Numbered from the stretch's first letter, positions 20,737 to 30,522 are shown. The stretch is DNA of 64,000 nucleotides from Acidimicrobiales bacterium (GCA_016794585.1 JAEUJM010000011.1:124001-188000), one strand, 5' to 3'. Program-made: numbers and translations. The notes: generated from the sequence alone by a model not told the origin.

Positions 20737-20771
20737 CCGGTTTCACGTCGGCAGCGGAATGGTGGTTCTTG

Positions 20772-22205
20772 ATGGAACATGACCCGATGATCCCCAACGT
20801 CCTGGCCTCCCGGTACGCCAGCGCGCCCGTGGCGGCGCTGTGGTCGCCGTCGCACAAGGTGGTGCTGGAGCGGCAGCTCTGGGTCGCCATCCTGCGGGCC
20901 CAGCGCGACCTCGGCGTCGACGTGCCCGACGGGGTGATCGAGGCGTACGAGGGCGTGATCGACCAGGTGGACCTCGCCTCGATCGACGCCCGTGAGCGGG
21001 TCACCCGCCACGACGTGAAGGCCCGGGTGGAGGAGTTCTCCGCCCTCGCGGGCCACGAGCACGTCCACAAGGCCATGACCTCGCGTGACCTCACCGAGAA
21101 CGTCGAGCAGCTGCAGGTGCGGCGCTCACTCGAGCTCGTCCGGGACCGCATGGTCGCCGCCCTCGTCGTCCTGGCCGACCGAGCCGTCGAGCACCGCGAC
21201 ACCGTCATCACGGGTCGCAGTCACAACGTGCCCGCTCAGGCCACGACGCTGGGCAAGCGCTTCGCCAGCGCCGGCGAGGAGCTGCTCGTCGCCTACGAGC
21301 GGATCGAGGACCTGCTCGGCCGCTACCCGCTGCGGGGCCTGAAGGGCCCGGTGGGCACCTCGCAGGACCAGCTCGACCTCTTCGGGGGCGACACCGACAA
21401 GCTCGACCGGCTCGAGCAGCAGGTGGCCGCCGAGCTCGGCTTCGCCCGGGTGCTCGGCAGCGTCGGCCAGGTCTACCCGCGCTCGCTCGATCTCGACGTG
21501 GTCACCGCACTGGCCCAGGCCGTGGCCGGCCCCTCGAGCCTCGCCACGACCATCCGCCTCATGGCCGGCCAGGAGCTGGCCACCGAGGGGTTCCGTCCGG
21601 GTCAGGTGGGTTCGTCGGCCATGCCCCACAAGATGAACAGCCGTTCGTGCGAGCGCATCTGCGGTTTCGGCACCATCCTCGCCGGCCACGTGACGATGGC
21701 CACGGGCCTCGCCGGCGACCAGTGGAACGAAGGCGACGTGAGCTGCTCGGTGGTGCGACGGGTGATGCTGCCCGACGCCTTCTTCGCCGCCGACGGCGCC
21801 TTCCAGACCTTGCTCGACGTGCTCGGTGCCTTCGGGGCCTACCCGGCGGTCATCGAGCGCGAGCTGCGCCGCTACCTGCCGTTCCTCGCCACCACCAAGA
21901 TCCTCCTCGCCGCCGTGCGCCTCGGCTTGGGGCGTGAGGAAGCCCACGAGGTGGTCAAGGAGCACGCGGTCGCGGCGGCGCTGGCCCTGCGTGAATCCGG
22001 CGGAGACGCCAACGACCTGTACGAGCGCCTCGGCGCCGACCCCCGCCTGCCGCTGACGGCTGCCGAGGTGGAGGCGCTGGTGGGTGACCCCATCACCTTC
22101 GTGGGCGACGCCGGTCGCCAGGTCGGCGTGTTCGCCGAGCGGGTAGGGGAAGTGGCCGCGCAGCACCCCGAGGCGGCAAAGTACGAAGCTGAGTTCGTCA
22201 TCTGA
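20772..22205 (+). CDS. purB: Adenylosuccinate lyase
   Basis: 477 aa. Cleaves SAICAR to AICAR and adenylosuccinate to AMP, each releasing fumarate. Family motifs: EHVHKAMTSRDLTENVEQ, GRSHNVPAQATTLGKRF, KGPVGTSQDQLDLF and the fumarase/aspartase signature GSSAMPHKMNSRSCERI containing the flexible catalytic loop. Two starts are possible: ATG 20772 or ATG 20787 (MIPNVLASRYAS). The second begins at the conserved sequence and has GAACAT 6 nt upstream; neither has a strong ribosome site. purC follows after 92 bp. Confidence 0.96.
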   Translation: MEHDPMIPNVLASRYASAPVAALWSPSHKVVLERQLWVAILRAQRDLGVDVPDGVIEAYEGVIDQVDLASIDARERVTRHDVKARVEEFSALAGHEHVHKAMTSRDLTENVEQLQVRRSLELVRDRMVAALVVLADRAVEHRDTVITGRSHNVPAQATTLGKRFASAGEELLVAYERIEDLLGRYPLRGLKGPVGTSQDQLDLFGGDTDKLDRLEQQVAAELGFARVLGSVGQVYPRSLDLDVVTALAQAVAGPSSLATTIRLMAGQELATEGFRPGQVGSSAMPHKMNSRSCERICGFGTILAGHVTMATGLAGDQWNEGDVSCSVVRRVMLPDAFFAADGAFQTLLDVLGAFGAYPAVIERELRRYLPFLATTKILLAAVRLGLGREEAHEVVKEHAVAAALALRESGGDANDLYERLGADPRLPLTAAEVEALVGDPITFVGDAGRQVGVFAERVGEVAAQHPEAAKYEAEFVI

Positions 22206-22297
22206 GAGACTGGCGGCGCCGCCTCCGCTCTCCCCAGCCCCATCTTCCCAACCCCGTTCTCCACCCGACCCTGCTCGCCAATCTCCGAGGAGCACCC

Positions 22298-23194
22298 ATG
22301 GCCACCATCGACCTGCCCCACCTCGCCACCGGGAAGGTGCGGGACATCTACGACGCCGGCGACGACCGCCTGCTCATCGTCACCTCCGACCGCATCTCGG
22401 CGTTCGACGTGGTCATGGACCAGCCCATCCCCGACAAGGGCCGGGTGCTCACCGCCATCTCGGCGTTCTGGTTCGACGAGCTCGGTTCGGTGGCCCCCCA
22501 CCACCTGCTCTCGACCGACCTCGCCGACGTGCCCGCCGGCGCCCAGGACCCGAGCCTCGCCGGGCGGGTGATGCTGGTGAAGAAGGCCGAGATGCTGCCT
22601 CTCGAGTGCATCGTGCGCGGGTACCTCACCGGCTCGGCGTGGAAGGAGTACCAGCGCAGCGGCACGATGCACGGTGAGCGCCTGCCCGAGGGGCTCCAGG
22701 AGTCGTCGAAGCTGCCCGAGCCGGTGTTCACCCCGTCGACGAAGGCCGAGGAGGGCGACCACGACATCAACATCTCCCTCAGCGAGGCCGTCGACCTCGT
22801 CGGTGCCGAGGTGGCGGGCAAGGCCCGGTCCATCAGCCTCGAGCTCTACCAGCGGGGCGCGGCGCTGGCCGCCGAGCGGGGGATCGTCATCGCCGACACC
22901 AAGTTCGAGTTGGGGATGGTCGACGGCGAGCTCATCGTCTGCGACGAGGTCCTCACGCCGGACTCGTCCCGCTTCTGGCCCGCCGACCAGTGGCAGGTGG
23001 GCTCCACCCCGCCGTCGTTCGACAAGCAGCCCGTGCGGGACTACCTCGACGGCCTCGACTGGGACAAGCAGCCGCCCCCGCCGCCGCTTCCCGACGAGGT
23101 GGTGGCCTCGTCGTCGGCCCGCTACATCGAGGCCTACGAGCGCATCACCCAGAAGTCCTTCGCCGACTGGCCCGGCGCCGGCACCGGTTCCTGA
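22298..23194 (+). CDS. purC: SAICAR synthetase
   Basis: 298 aa. Couples CAIR with aspartate and ATP to give SAICAR. Motifs: LATGKVRDIYDAGDDRLLIVTSDRISAFD at the N-terminus, PLECIVRGYLTGSAWKEY, EGDHDINIS, IADTKFELGM and DEVLTPDSSRFWPADQW. At 298 residues it is the longer form found in actinobacteria and yeast rather than the roughly 240-residue enterobacterial form. CGAGGAG lies about 7 nt before the ATG. Directly after it comes an inverted repeat, then the comB-like gene. Confidence 0.97.
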   Translation: MATIDLPHLATGKVRDIYDAGDDRLLIVTSDRISAFDVVMDQPIPDKGRVLTAISAFWFDELGSVAPHHLLSTDLADVPAGAQDPSLAGRVMLVKKAEMLPLECIVRGYLTGSAWKEYQRSGTMHGERLPEGLQESSKLPEPVFTPSTKAEEGDHDINISLSEAVDLVGAEVAGKARSISLELYQRGAALAAERGIVIADTKFELGMVDGELIVCDEVLTPDSSRFWPADQWQVGSTPPSFDKQPVRDYLDGLDWDKQPPPPPLPDEVVASSSARYIEAYERITQKSFADWPGAGTGS

Positions 23195-23201
23195 CCGTCC
23201 C

Positions 23202-23256
23202 CCGGAGGTGGAGGCGACGGCGTCCGGAATCCGGAAGCCCTCACCTCCACCTCCGG
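23202..23256. repeat. Inverted repeat on the left side of the comB-like gene
   Basis: Perfect 13-bp arms CCGGAGGTGGAGG (23202-23214) and complement (23244-23256). The loop centre is TCCGGAATCCGGA, itself a dyad. A related element with the same 13-nt core lies on the other side of the gene at 24036. Confidence 0.7.
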
Positions 23257-23275
23257 TGACCCACGGGCAATGGTG

Positions 23276-23281
23276 GACAAT
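23276..23281 (+). promoter_or_regulatory. Possible -10 hexamer GACAAT
   Basis: GACAAT ends 6 nt before the ATG at 23288 and supports that start of the comB-like gene over the ATG at 23270. Confidence 0.35.
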
Positions 23282-23287
23282 CGGGTG

Positions 23288-24031
23288 ATGCCCGTAGAGC
23301 CGTCCTCCCCCTCGGTCCGCTTCGAGTGGGGCCCGAACGGGCTGCGTCGCCTCGCCCCGGGGTCCGACGTGGTCGTGATCGTGGACGTGCTGTCCTTCAC
23401 CACGGCCGTGGACGTCGCCCTCGGGCGCGGCGCCACCGTGTTGCCCTACCGCTGGCACGACGGCGGCGAACAGGCCCACGCCGCCGCCCATGACGCGCTG
23501 GTGGCGGGGGAGGGGCCGGCCGCGGCCTGGACTCTCGCCCCTGCCACCCTCGTCGACCTGCCCGCCGGCACGCGTCTGGTGCTGCCGTCGCCCAACGGCT
23601 CGGCGCTGTCGTTCGGGGCCGCCGAAGCCGGCGCCCGCATCGTGCTGGCCGGGTGCCTGCGCAACGCCTCCGCCGTCGGCCTGGCTGCGACCGCCCTGGC
23701 CGGCCCGGACGGGGTCGTCACCGTGATCGCCGCGGGCGAGCGCTGGAATGGCGCCACCGGCCCGCTACGCCCCGCCCTCGAGGACCTCCTGGGCGCCGGC
23801 GCCGTGCTCGCCGCCCTTCCCGAGGCCGGTGCCACCCCCGAGGCCGTGGTCGCCGCCGACGCGTTCCGGGCGGCTGCGACACGAGGCCTGGCCGACGTGC
23901 TCCATCGCTGCGCCTCGGGCCTCGAGAAGGCCGAGCGGGGCCAGTCCGCCGACGTCGACCTCGCCGCCGCGCACGACGTGTCCGGCGTCGTCCCTCACCT
24001 CGTCGGCGCCGCATTCACGTCCTGGTCCTGA
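23288..24031 (+). CDS. 2-phosphosulfolactate phosphatase family protein (ComB-like)
   Basis: 247 aa. Motifs of the ComB family are visible: VVVIVDVLSFTTAVDVALGRGATVLPY, LVLPSPNGSALSF and GCLRNASAVG, then VTVIAAGERW. ComB is a magnesium-dependent phosphatase, first known from coenzyme M synthesis; many bacteria carry homologues without coenzyme M, so the substrate here is uncertain. The gene is inserted between purC and purS and is flanked on both sides by related inverted repeats, which suggests it arrived or moves as a unit. An ATG at 23270 would add six residues. Confidence 0.75.
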   Translation: MPVEPSSPSVRFEWGPNGLRRLAPGSDVVVIVDVLSFTTAVDVALGRGATVLPYRWHDGGEQAHAAAHDALVAGEGPAAAWTLAPATLVDLPAGTRLVLPSPNGSALSFGAAEAGARIVLAGCLRNASAVGLAATALAGPDGVVTVIAAGERWNGATGPLRPALEDLLGAGAVLAALPEAGATPEAVVAADAFRAAATRGLADVLHRCASGLEKAERGQSADVDLAAAHDVSGVVPHLVGAAFTSWS

Positions 24032-24035
24032 CGAA

Positions 24036-24083
24036 CCGGAGGCGGCAGCATCCGGAATCCGGACGCGCTCGCCTCCACCTCGG
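24036..24083. repeat. Imperfect inverted repeat on the right side of the comB-like gene
   Basis: CCGGAGGCGGC ... core TCCGGAATCCGGA ... CGCCTCCACCTCGG. Arms pair imperfectly. The 13-nt core and the right-hand CCTCCACCTC match the element at 23202. Confidence 0.6.
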
Positions 24084-24137
24084 TCGACGGTGCGTCGGCC
24101 GGCCCGATCGAGGTCTGGAGCCGCAGGCGGCGCCGCC

Positions 24138-24143
24138 TAGAGT
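24138..24143 (+). promoter_or_regulatory. purS: -10 hexamer TAGAGT, leaderless spacing
   Basis: TAGAGT ends 6 nt before the purS ATG at 24150. Confidence 0.55.
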
Positions 24144-24149
24144 GAGGCC

Positions 24150-24410
24150 ATGACGTTCGATGTAGTGGTCGAGGTGCAACTGCGGCCGGGCGTGGCCGAT
24201 CCGCAGGGCGCCACCATCGAGCGGTCGCTGCCCACGCTGGGCTTCGGCGGCATCTCCGGGGTGCGGGTGGGCAAGTGCATCCGCTTCACCATGGATGCCG
24301 ACGACGAGGCCGCCGCCCGGGCCGAAGCCGAGGACCTCTGCGCCCGCTTCCTCACCAACCCGGTGATCGAGGACGCCACGGTCACCCTCCACGAGGCGGC
24401 TGCGGTCTGA
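24150..24410 (+). CDS. purS: FGAM synthetase subunit PurS
   Basis: 86 aa. Small subunit that bridges PurQ and PurL in the multisubunit formylglycinamidine ribonucleotide synthetase. Sequence features: VVVEVQLRPGVADPQGATIERSLPTLGF, then VRVGKCIRFTMDADDEAAARAEAEDLCARFLTNPVIED, the typical ferredoxin-like repeat. The stop overlaps the purQ start (TGATG). It has its own promoter-like hexamer, so purS-purQ form a short unit separate from purC. Confidence 0.95.
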   Translation: MTFDVVVEVQLRPGVADPQGATIERSLPTLGFGGISGVRVGKCIRFTMDADDEAAARAEAEDLCARFLTNPVIEDATVTLHEAAAV

Positions 24411-25120
24411 TGGGTGCCAGCGTCGGCGTCGTCCTCTTCCCCGGGTCGAACTGCGAGTTCGACGTGCTCGAGGCCGTCGGTGCCCTCGGGGGTGAGGGTC
24501 GCCTGCTCTGGCACGGGGACTCGTCCCTCGGGGACGTCGATGCCGTCGTGGTGCCCGGTGGGTTCGCCCACGGTGACTACCTGCGGCCCGGCGCCATCGC
24601 CCGCTTCTCGCCGGTCATGGCCGCGGTCGCCGAGTTCGCCGCCGCCGGCGGTCCGGTGGTCGGCATCTGCAACGGCTTCCAGGTGCTCACCGAGGCGGGC
24701 CTGCTGCCCGGCGCGCTCCAGAAGAACCGTGGCCTCAAGTTCCTGTGCACCACGGTCGAGCTCGAGGTGGCGACCACGGATTCCGCCCTCACCAATCAGG
24801 CCGATGCCGGCGCCCGCCTGCGCATCCCCATCAACCACTTCGAGGGAAATTTCACCTGCTCGCCGGAGGTGCTCGCCGAGCTCGAGGGCGAGGATCGGGT
24901 CGTCGTCCGCTACGTCGACAACCCCAATGGCTCCGTGGGCGACATCGCCGGCATCTGCTCGTCGGGTCGCAACGTGGTGGGGCTCATGCCCCACCCCGAG
25001 CGCGCCTACGACCCGCTGCTCGGCAGTGGGGACGGCCGGGTGCTGCTCGAGTCCCTCCTGGCCGCGGCAGCGGGTGCCGCAGGGGCCCGTCTGGGCGAGC
25101 CGGCGTCAGCGACCGCGTGA
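24410..25120 (+). CDS. purQ: FGAM synthetase glutaminase subunit PurQ
   Basis: 236 aa class I glutamine amidotransferase that supplies ammonia to PurL. Motifs: VVLFPGSNCEFD, the oxyanion/nucleophile region VVGICNGFQVLTEAGLLPGAL with catalytic cysteine, FTCSPE, and the His/Glu pair in GLMPHPERAYDP. The start is the ATG whose first base is the last base of the purS stop, so the two are translationally coupled. Its 3' end overlaps by 15 bp the stop of an antiparallel small gene. Confidence 0.96.
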   Translation: MGASVGVVLFPGSNCEFDVLEAVGALGGEGRLLWHGDSSLGDVDAVVVPGGFAHGDYLRPGAIARFSPVMAAVAEFAAAGGPVVGICNGFQVLTEAGLLPGALQKNRGLKFLCTTVELEVATTDSALTNQADAGARLRIPINHFEGNFTCSPEVLAELEGEDRVVVRYVDNPNGSVGDIAGICSSGRNVVGLMPHPERAYDPLLGSGDGRVLLESLLAAAAGAAGARLGEPASATA

Positions 25121-25492
25121 GATCCCGGCGGCCTTGAGGGTCGCGGCGGGGACCCCGGCCTCACGCCAGGCCGCGTACGAGATGCCCTTGCGCTCGCTGT
25201 AGCCCTTCGCCGCGCTCACGAAGTTGGCTTCGAGCGCGCTCAGGTCGACGGTCTCACCGCTGCTGGCCAGCTCCTGCTCGAGGTCCATGCGCTCCTGCAC
25301 GAGCTGGAGGCGCTGCACCGGGCTGGCGTCGGGGAGCTCGGCCCCGATGCGCTCGAGGCGCTTCTCGACCGACTCCTTGGTGCGCTTTCGGCCCCGCTTG
25401 GGGCGGTTGGCGGCGAGGGCCTCGAGATACACACGAACGGCCCTCCCTTGGACCCTCCCTTCCGCAAGTGCCGCCTTGTGCTGCGCGGACAT
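25106..25492 (-). CDS. Small charged protein of unknown function
   Basis: 128 aa. Highly charged and helical: MSAQHKAALAEGRVQGRAVRVYLEAL, then RPKRGRKRTKESVEKRLERIG, and LVQERMDLEQELASSGETVDLSALEANFV. Such proteins recur in actinobacteria, but I know no function; the end (ISYAAWREAGVPAATLKAAGI) resembles a small DNA-binding helix pair. Start ATG 25492 chosen because the conserved part begins there; in-frame ATGs at 25522 and 25552 lie within a regulatory-looking AT-rich stretch. Its 3' end overlaps purQ by 15 bp. Divergent from purL. Confidence 0.6.
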   Translation of the reverse strand: MSAQHKAALAEGRVQGRAVRVYLEALAANRPKRGRKRTKESVEKRLERIGAELPDASPVQRLQLVQERMDLEQELASSGETVDLSALEANFVSAAKGYSERKGISYAAWREAGVPAATLKAAGISRGR

Positions 25493-25515
25493 TCCCGTTG
25501 AGCGGGTCGATGCAT

Positions 25516-25535
25516 TTGCCATACGAGCATGGCAA
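25516..25535. promoter_or_regulatory. Inverted repeat TTGCCAT-N6-ATGGCAA
   Basis: Perfect 7-bp arms in a locally AT-rich stretch upstream of the small charged gene. On the minus strand a TTGCTT ... TATGGC pair spaced 17 nt runs through it, so a bound protein could regulate that promoter. Confidence 0.5.
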
Positions 25536-25563
25536 CACAGAAGCAATGACATAGCAAGTCAGG

Positions 25564-25579
25564 GCGACACATTTGTCGC
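25564..25579. promoter_or_regulatory. Inverted repeat GCGACA-CATT-TGTCGC
   Basis: Perfect 6-bp arms, 48 nt from the previous repeat, between the divergent small gene and purL. Operator candidate for either gene. Confidence 0.4.
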
Positions 25580-25681
25580 AATCTTTGCCTTTCTGACCGG
25601 TGAGGAAGGCGCCCATTCGAGGGGGTCGACAACCCCCTTCTGGTCCTCCATCCGCCGCACCTTGCCGGGCTCGTCGCGGGG

Positions 25682-25687
25682 TAGCGT
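25682..25687 (+). promoter_or_regulatory. purL: -10 hexamer TAGCGT, leaderless spacing
   Basis: TAGCGT ends 6 nt before the purL ATG at 25694. Confidence 0.55.
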
Positions 25688-25693
25688 GCAGGC

Positions 25694-27946
<2,253 letters not shown>

Positions 27947-28060
27947 CTCGAGGGGGCCACCCCCGCGAGTCCCCCGTGTCCCGCCGGCCGGGTCCTGTCG
28001 GCGGACATCCGTTTCGGGCCATGCTCGCTCGGTCCTCGCTGCGCTCGTCGCTCGCTGCGC

Positions 28061-28250
28061 GTGGCCCGAAGCCGTTCCGCCGCCACCCGGCCGGCTGGCT
28101 CTGTGGCTCGCCACCCCGTTTTGCGGGCGGCGGGCTGCGCCCGCCGCGGGTGGCCCGAAGCCGTTCCGCCGCCACCCCCCGAGCTCCTCACCGGCGCGAC
28201 TCACCACCCCGTTTTGCTGGGCGGCGGGCTGCGCCCGCCGCGGTGGCCCG
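28061..28250. repeat. Tandem pair of about 90-bp repeats with strong hairpins
   Basis: The 318-bp gap after purL holds GTGGCCCGAAGCCGTTCCGC at 28061 and 28150 and CACCCCGTTTTGC at 28112 and 28205. Each unit contains GCGGCGGGC-TGC-GCCCGCCGC (28127-28147 and 28221-28241), a 9-bp perfect stem. I see no gene here. It could terminate transcription from both flanking convergent genes. Confidence 0.6.
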
Positions 28251-28268
28251 AAGCGCCGGGCGCTCAGA

Positions 28269-28658
28269 TCAGAAGTACGAGGTGAGGAAGGCGGTCTCTC
28301 CCTCGCCGACGGCGACGAACTTGTTGGTGGCCTGGCGGTAGAGCTTGCGGGCGATCTCGGCTTCGGGGGAGCCGTCGTCGAGGTCCCGGTAGGGCCGTAG
28401 CTCGCCCCGCCCGAGCGGGCGGCGGGCCTGCGCCTCGATGCGGATCTGCACCTTCCACCGGTGCTCGGGGGCGTGCTCGACGGAGGTGATCACGCCCCGG
28501 GCGCAGAGGCCGGCACCGCCCTGGTGATCCGAGTCGAAGACAAAGATCTGATGGTCAGGCGCGACCTTCCACCCGCCGTACATCGCCTTCTCGACCAGTG
28601 TGAGGGTCGCGCCCACCGAGAGGGGCGCACCCACCGCCGCTTTCACCGCGAAGCTCAT
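28269..28658 (-). CDS. Hypothetical protein, possibly PUA/EVE-like
   Basis: 129 aa, soluble, mixed alpha/beta with many aromatic and basic residues: GGWKVAPDHQIFVFDSDHQGGAGLCARGVITSVEH, then RWKVQIRIEAQARRPLGRGELRPYRD, ending KFVAVGEGETAFLTSYF. The alternation (a strand ending in IFVF, then GLCARGVITSV) is reminiscent of PUA/EVE-type nucleotide-binding barrels, but no signature residue confirms this. Codon use matches the neighbours. It is followed on the same strand, 91 bp away, by an excisionase-like gene. Confidence 0.55.
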   Translation of the reverse strand: MSFAVKAAVGAPLSVGATLTLVEKAMYGGWKVAPDHQIFVFDSDHQGGAGLCARGVITSVEHAPEHRWKVQIRIEAQARRPLGRGELRPYRDLDDGSPEAEIARKLYRQATNKFVAVGEGETAFLTSYF

Positions 28659-28749
28659 GGTGTCGTGCTACCCGAACCCGGGCGGACTGCGTCGAGGCCG
28701 TCGTGTCGATGACGACGAAAAGGGAGCCGGCCGAGCCGCCGCACGAGCG

Positions 28750-28941
28750 TCAGGTCGACGTGGTCTGGGGATGACGGGCGAGGTACTCCTCGAGGTCGAC
28801 TTCCCGCACCAACAGCCGGCTGTAGTCCGATGCCGGCCGCCCCGGCAGCTCCCCGTCGAGAACGAGACACGCCACGTCTCCGGAGCTGATGCCCAGTCGC
28901 TGTGCCGCCTCACCGGTCGTCAACCAGCGCTGCTCCGTCAT
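28750..28941 (-). CDS. Excisionase/MerR-like helix-turn-helix protein
   Basis: 63 aa. RWLTTGEAAQRLGISSGDVACLVLDGELPGRPASDYSRLLVREVDLEEYL is a winged-helix HTH_17-type domain as in phage excisionases and small transcription factors. The gene overlaps the upstream 73-residue gene by 4 nt (ATGA), so the two form a coupled pair. No integrase or attachment site is nearby, so a regulator role, perhaps as antitoxin-like partner, is more likely than true excisionase. Confidence 0.65.
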   Translation of the reverse strand: MTEQRWLTTGEAAQRLGISSGDVACLVLDGELPGRPASDYSRLLVREVDLEEYLARHPQTTST

Positions 28942-29159
28942 GGCTCCACCGTACCTCCGTCGTCGATCTCACCGAGTTCTGGCCACACCCGGTGCAGGAG
29001 CACCTCGAGGGCCTCGCGGGCGCGCCCGAGCAGCGCGCCGTAGGCCGGCCCCCAACGGGTGAATTCGTCCTCCGCGTCGAAAAGCGCGCGCATGATGAGC
29101 CGGTACTCCGCCCACGTGAGCTCGATGGACGCAGGCATTTCGTAGAGCGGCCCGGTCAC
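28938..29159 (-). CDS. Hypothetical 73-residue protein coupled to the HTH gene
   Basis: MPASIELTWAEYRLIMRALFDAEDEFTRWGPAYGALLGRAREALEVLLHRVW is largely helical with regularly spaced Leu, Ala and aromatic residues. No known domain is recognised. GTG start with GGAG close by. The 4-nt overlap with the HTH gene suggests a two-gene module of the toxin-antitoxin or regulator/partner type, but nothing in the sequence shows toxicity. Confidence 0.5.
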   Translation of the reverse strand: MTGPLYEMPASIELTWAEYRLIMRALFDAEDEFTRWGPAYGALLGRAREALEVLLHRVWPELGEIDDGGTVEP

Positions 29160-29302
29160 GGGCTCCGCCTGGTGACTCTGCGATGTGGCATGGCGAACCT
29201 CCTGAGAAGACGAACATCAGGAGGGGAAGTGCGAGCAACCTAGCCCCGCGATCGGTGCCTGTCGACGGGCCGAATCGGGTGCCCGGGTGCCGTCGCAAGG
29301 CG

Positions 29303-29552
29303 CGGACGGGAGCCGGGGGGAGCGCGGCAGCGGCACCCCCACCCCAGCCCCAGACGCCGAGCGGGACCGGCCCCGGGAGCGCCGGCCGACGACGGAGCAC
29401 CGAGCGGGTCGGCCACGGACGAGAGCCGGGGGGAGCGCGGCAGCGGCACCCCACCCCAGCCCCAGACGCCGAGGGGGACCGGCCCCGGGAGCGCCGGCCG
29501 ACGACGACGAGCACCGAGGAGGTAGGCCACGGACGGGAGCCGGGGAGCGCCG
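29303..29552. repeat. About 113-bp GC-rich tandem repeat, 2.2 copies, in a 520-bp non-coding gap
   Basis: Units begin CGGACGGGAGCCGG at 29303, CGGACGAGAGCCGG at 29416 and CGGACGGGAGCCGG at 29530. Each full copy runs through AGCGCGGCAGCGGCAC and CCCAGACGCCGAG to GCGCCGGCCGACGACG. Open frames across it change composition with the repeat and have no start signal, so I see no gene between 29160 and 29681. Confidence 0.6.
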
Positions 29553-29638
29553 CGACATCGGAGCGAGTCCCGCGCCGCAGGCGCCCCCGAGGCGACTAGG
29601 AGCAAGCCCCCGGGTCCCGGTCGGGGCCGGGAGGTAAC

Positions 29639-29677
29639 GAGCGCGAGGAAGAAAGAGGGAAAGCGAAGGAGAGAGAA
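29639..29677 (-). terminator. Purine-rich tract (minus strand C/T-rich), possible Rho site
   Basis: The plus strand is almost pure A/G (GAGGAAGAAAGAGGGAAAGC ...), so the transcript of the minus-strand SDR gene would be C-rich and G-poor just after its stop. This is the composition of Rho-utilisation sites. The base bias is striking against the surrounding GC-rich DNA. Confidence 0.35.
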
Positions 29678-29681
29678 CCGC

Positions 29682-30422
29682 TCAGGCCGTCATCCCTCCG
29701 TCCACCACGAACTCACTCCCGGTGGAGTACCGGCTCTCGTCGCTGGCCAGGTAGAGGACCAGGTTGGCCACGTCGTCGGCCTGCGCCACCTGGCCCATCG
29801 GGATGGCCCGCACGACGCGCTCGAGCATCGCCCCCTCGACGGTGGCCTCGGCCATCATCGGGGTGTCGATGATCCCGGGGTGGACCGAGTTGACCCGGAC
29901 GCCGAAGGGGGCGACCTCCTTGGCGGCCACCTTGGTCATGCCCCGCACCGCCCACTTGCTGGCGGCGTAGGCCATGGTGCCGGCCGCACCCTGGAGGCCG
30001 GCCACCGACGAGATGTTGACGATCGAGCCCGACTCGGCCTGCACCATCGTCGGGATCACCGTCTTCATCCCGAGGAAGGTGCCGACCTGGTTGATGTCGA
30101 TGATCTGGCGGTACTCGGCCTCGGAGGTCAACACCGTCGGCATCACCCGGAAGATGCCGGCGTTGTTGACCAGCACGTCGAGGCGCCCCTCGGTCTCGAC
30201 GATCTGCTCCACCAGGGTGATCCAGGCGTCCCCGTCGGTCACGTCGAGGTGGTGGTAGGAGGCGGCGGCGCCGATGTCGGCGGCGACGGCGGCCCCCTCG
30301 TCGTCGAGCACGTCGCTGAGGTACACCCGGGCGCCCTCGGCGGCGAACAGCCGGGCCTCGGCCGCACCCTGGCCGCGGGCGGCCCCCGTGATCAACGCGA
30401 CCTTGTCGTCCAACCGTCCCAT
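29682..30422 (-). CDS. Short-chain dehydrogenase/reductase (glucose-1-/3-alpha-hydroxysteroid dehydrogenase-like)
   Basis: 246 aa classical SDR. TGAARGQG (13-20), aspartate in YLSDVLD suggesting NAD preference, VNNAGIF, serine pair S138/S139 in IVNISSVAG, Y152-x3-K156 in AYAASKWAVRG, PGIIDTPM and C-terminal EFVVDGGMTA. The start is ATG 30422 with GGGAGG six nt upstream; longer frames upstream are out of character. Divergent from purF; the substrate is unknown. Confidence 0.85.
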   Translation of the reverse strand: MGRLDDKVALITGAARGQGAAEARLFAAEGARVYLSDVLDDEGAAVAADIGAAASYHHLDVTDGDAWITLVEQIVETEGRLDVLVNNAGIFRVMPTVLTSEAEYRQIIDINQVGTFLGMKTVIPTMVQAESGSIVNISSVAGLQGAAGTMAYAASKWAVRGMTKVAAKEVAPFGVRVNSVHPGIIDTPMMAEATVEGAMLERVVRAIPMGQVAQADDVANLVLYLASDESRYSTGSEFVVDGGMTA

Positions 30423-30522
30423 GCGAACCCTCCCGACCGGGTCCGTCCCGGCGCCGGCCGTCAGCATCCCAGATCGGCCTCGGCGCCGCCGCCGGCCCGG
30501 TCCGAGGGCCCGGATCGGCCGG

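Noticed and set aside
18830-20782. A 650-codon plus-strand glycine/serine-rich frame opposite the zinc-finger gene
   Set aside because: It mirrors the proline codons of the real gene as glycine runs. The minus-strand frame has the zinc-ligand pattern.
28061-28250. CRISPR-like array
   Set aside because: Only two repeat units of about 90 bp with hairpins, no 24-37-bp repeats with regular unique spacers, and no cas genes.
28750-28941. Prophage or integrative element marked by the excisionase-like gene
   Set aside because: No integrase, attachment-site repeats or tRNA gene nearby, and base composition equals the neighbours. The domain is also common in ordinary regulators.
29183-29599. A 138-codon plus-strand frame over the 113-bp tandem repeats
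   Set aside because: It has no ribosome site or promoter hexamer, its composition is set by the repeats, and it is Arg/Pro/Gly-rich without structure.
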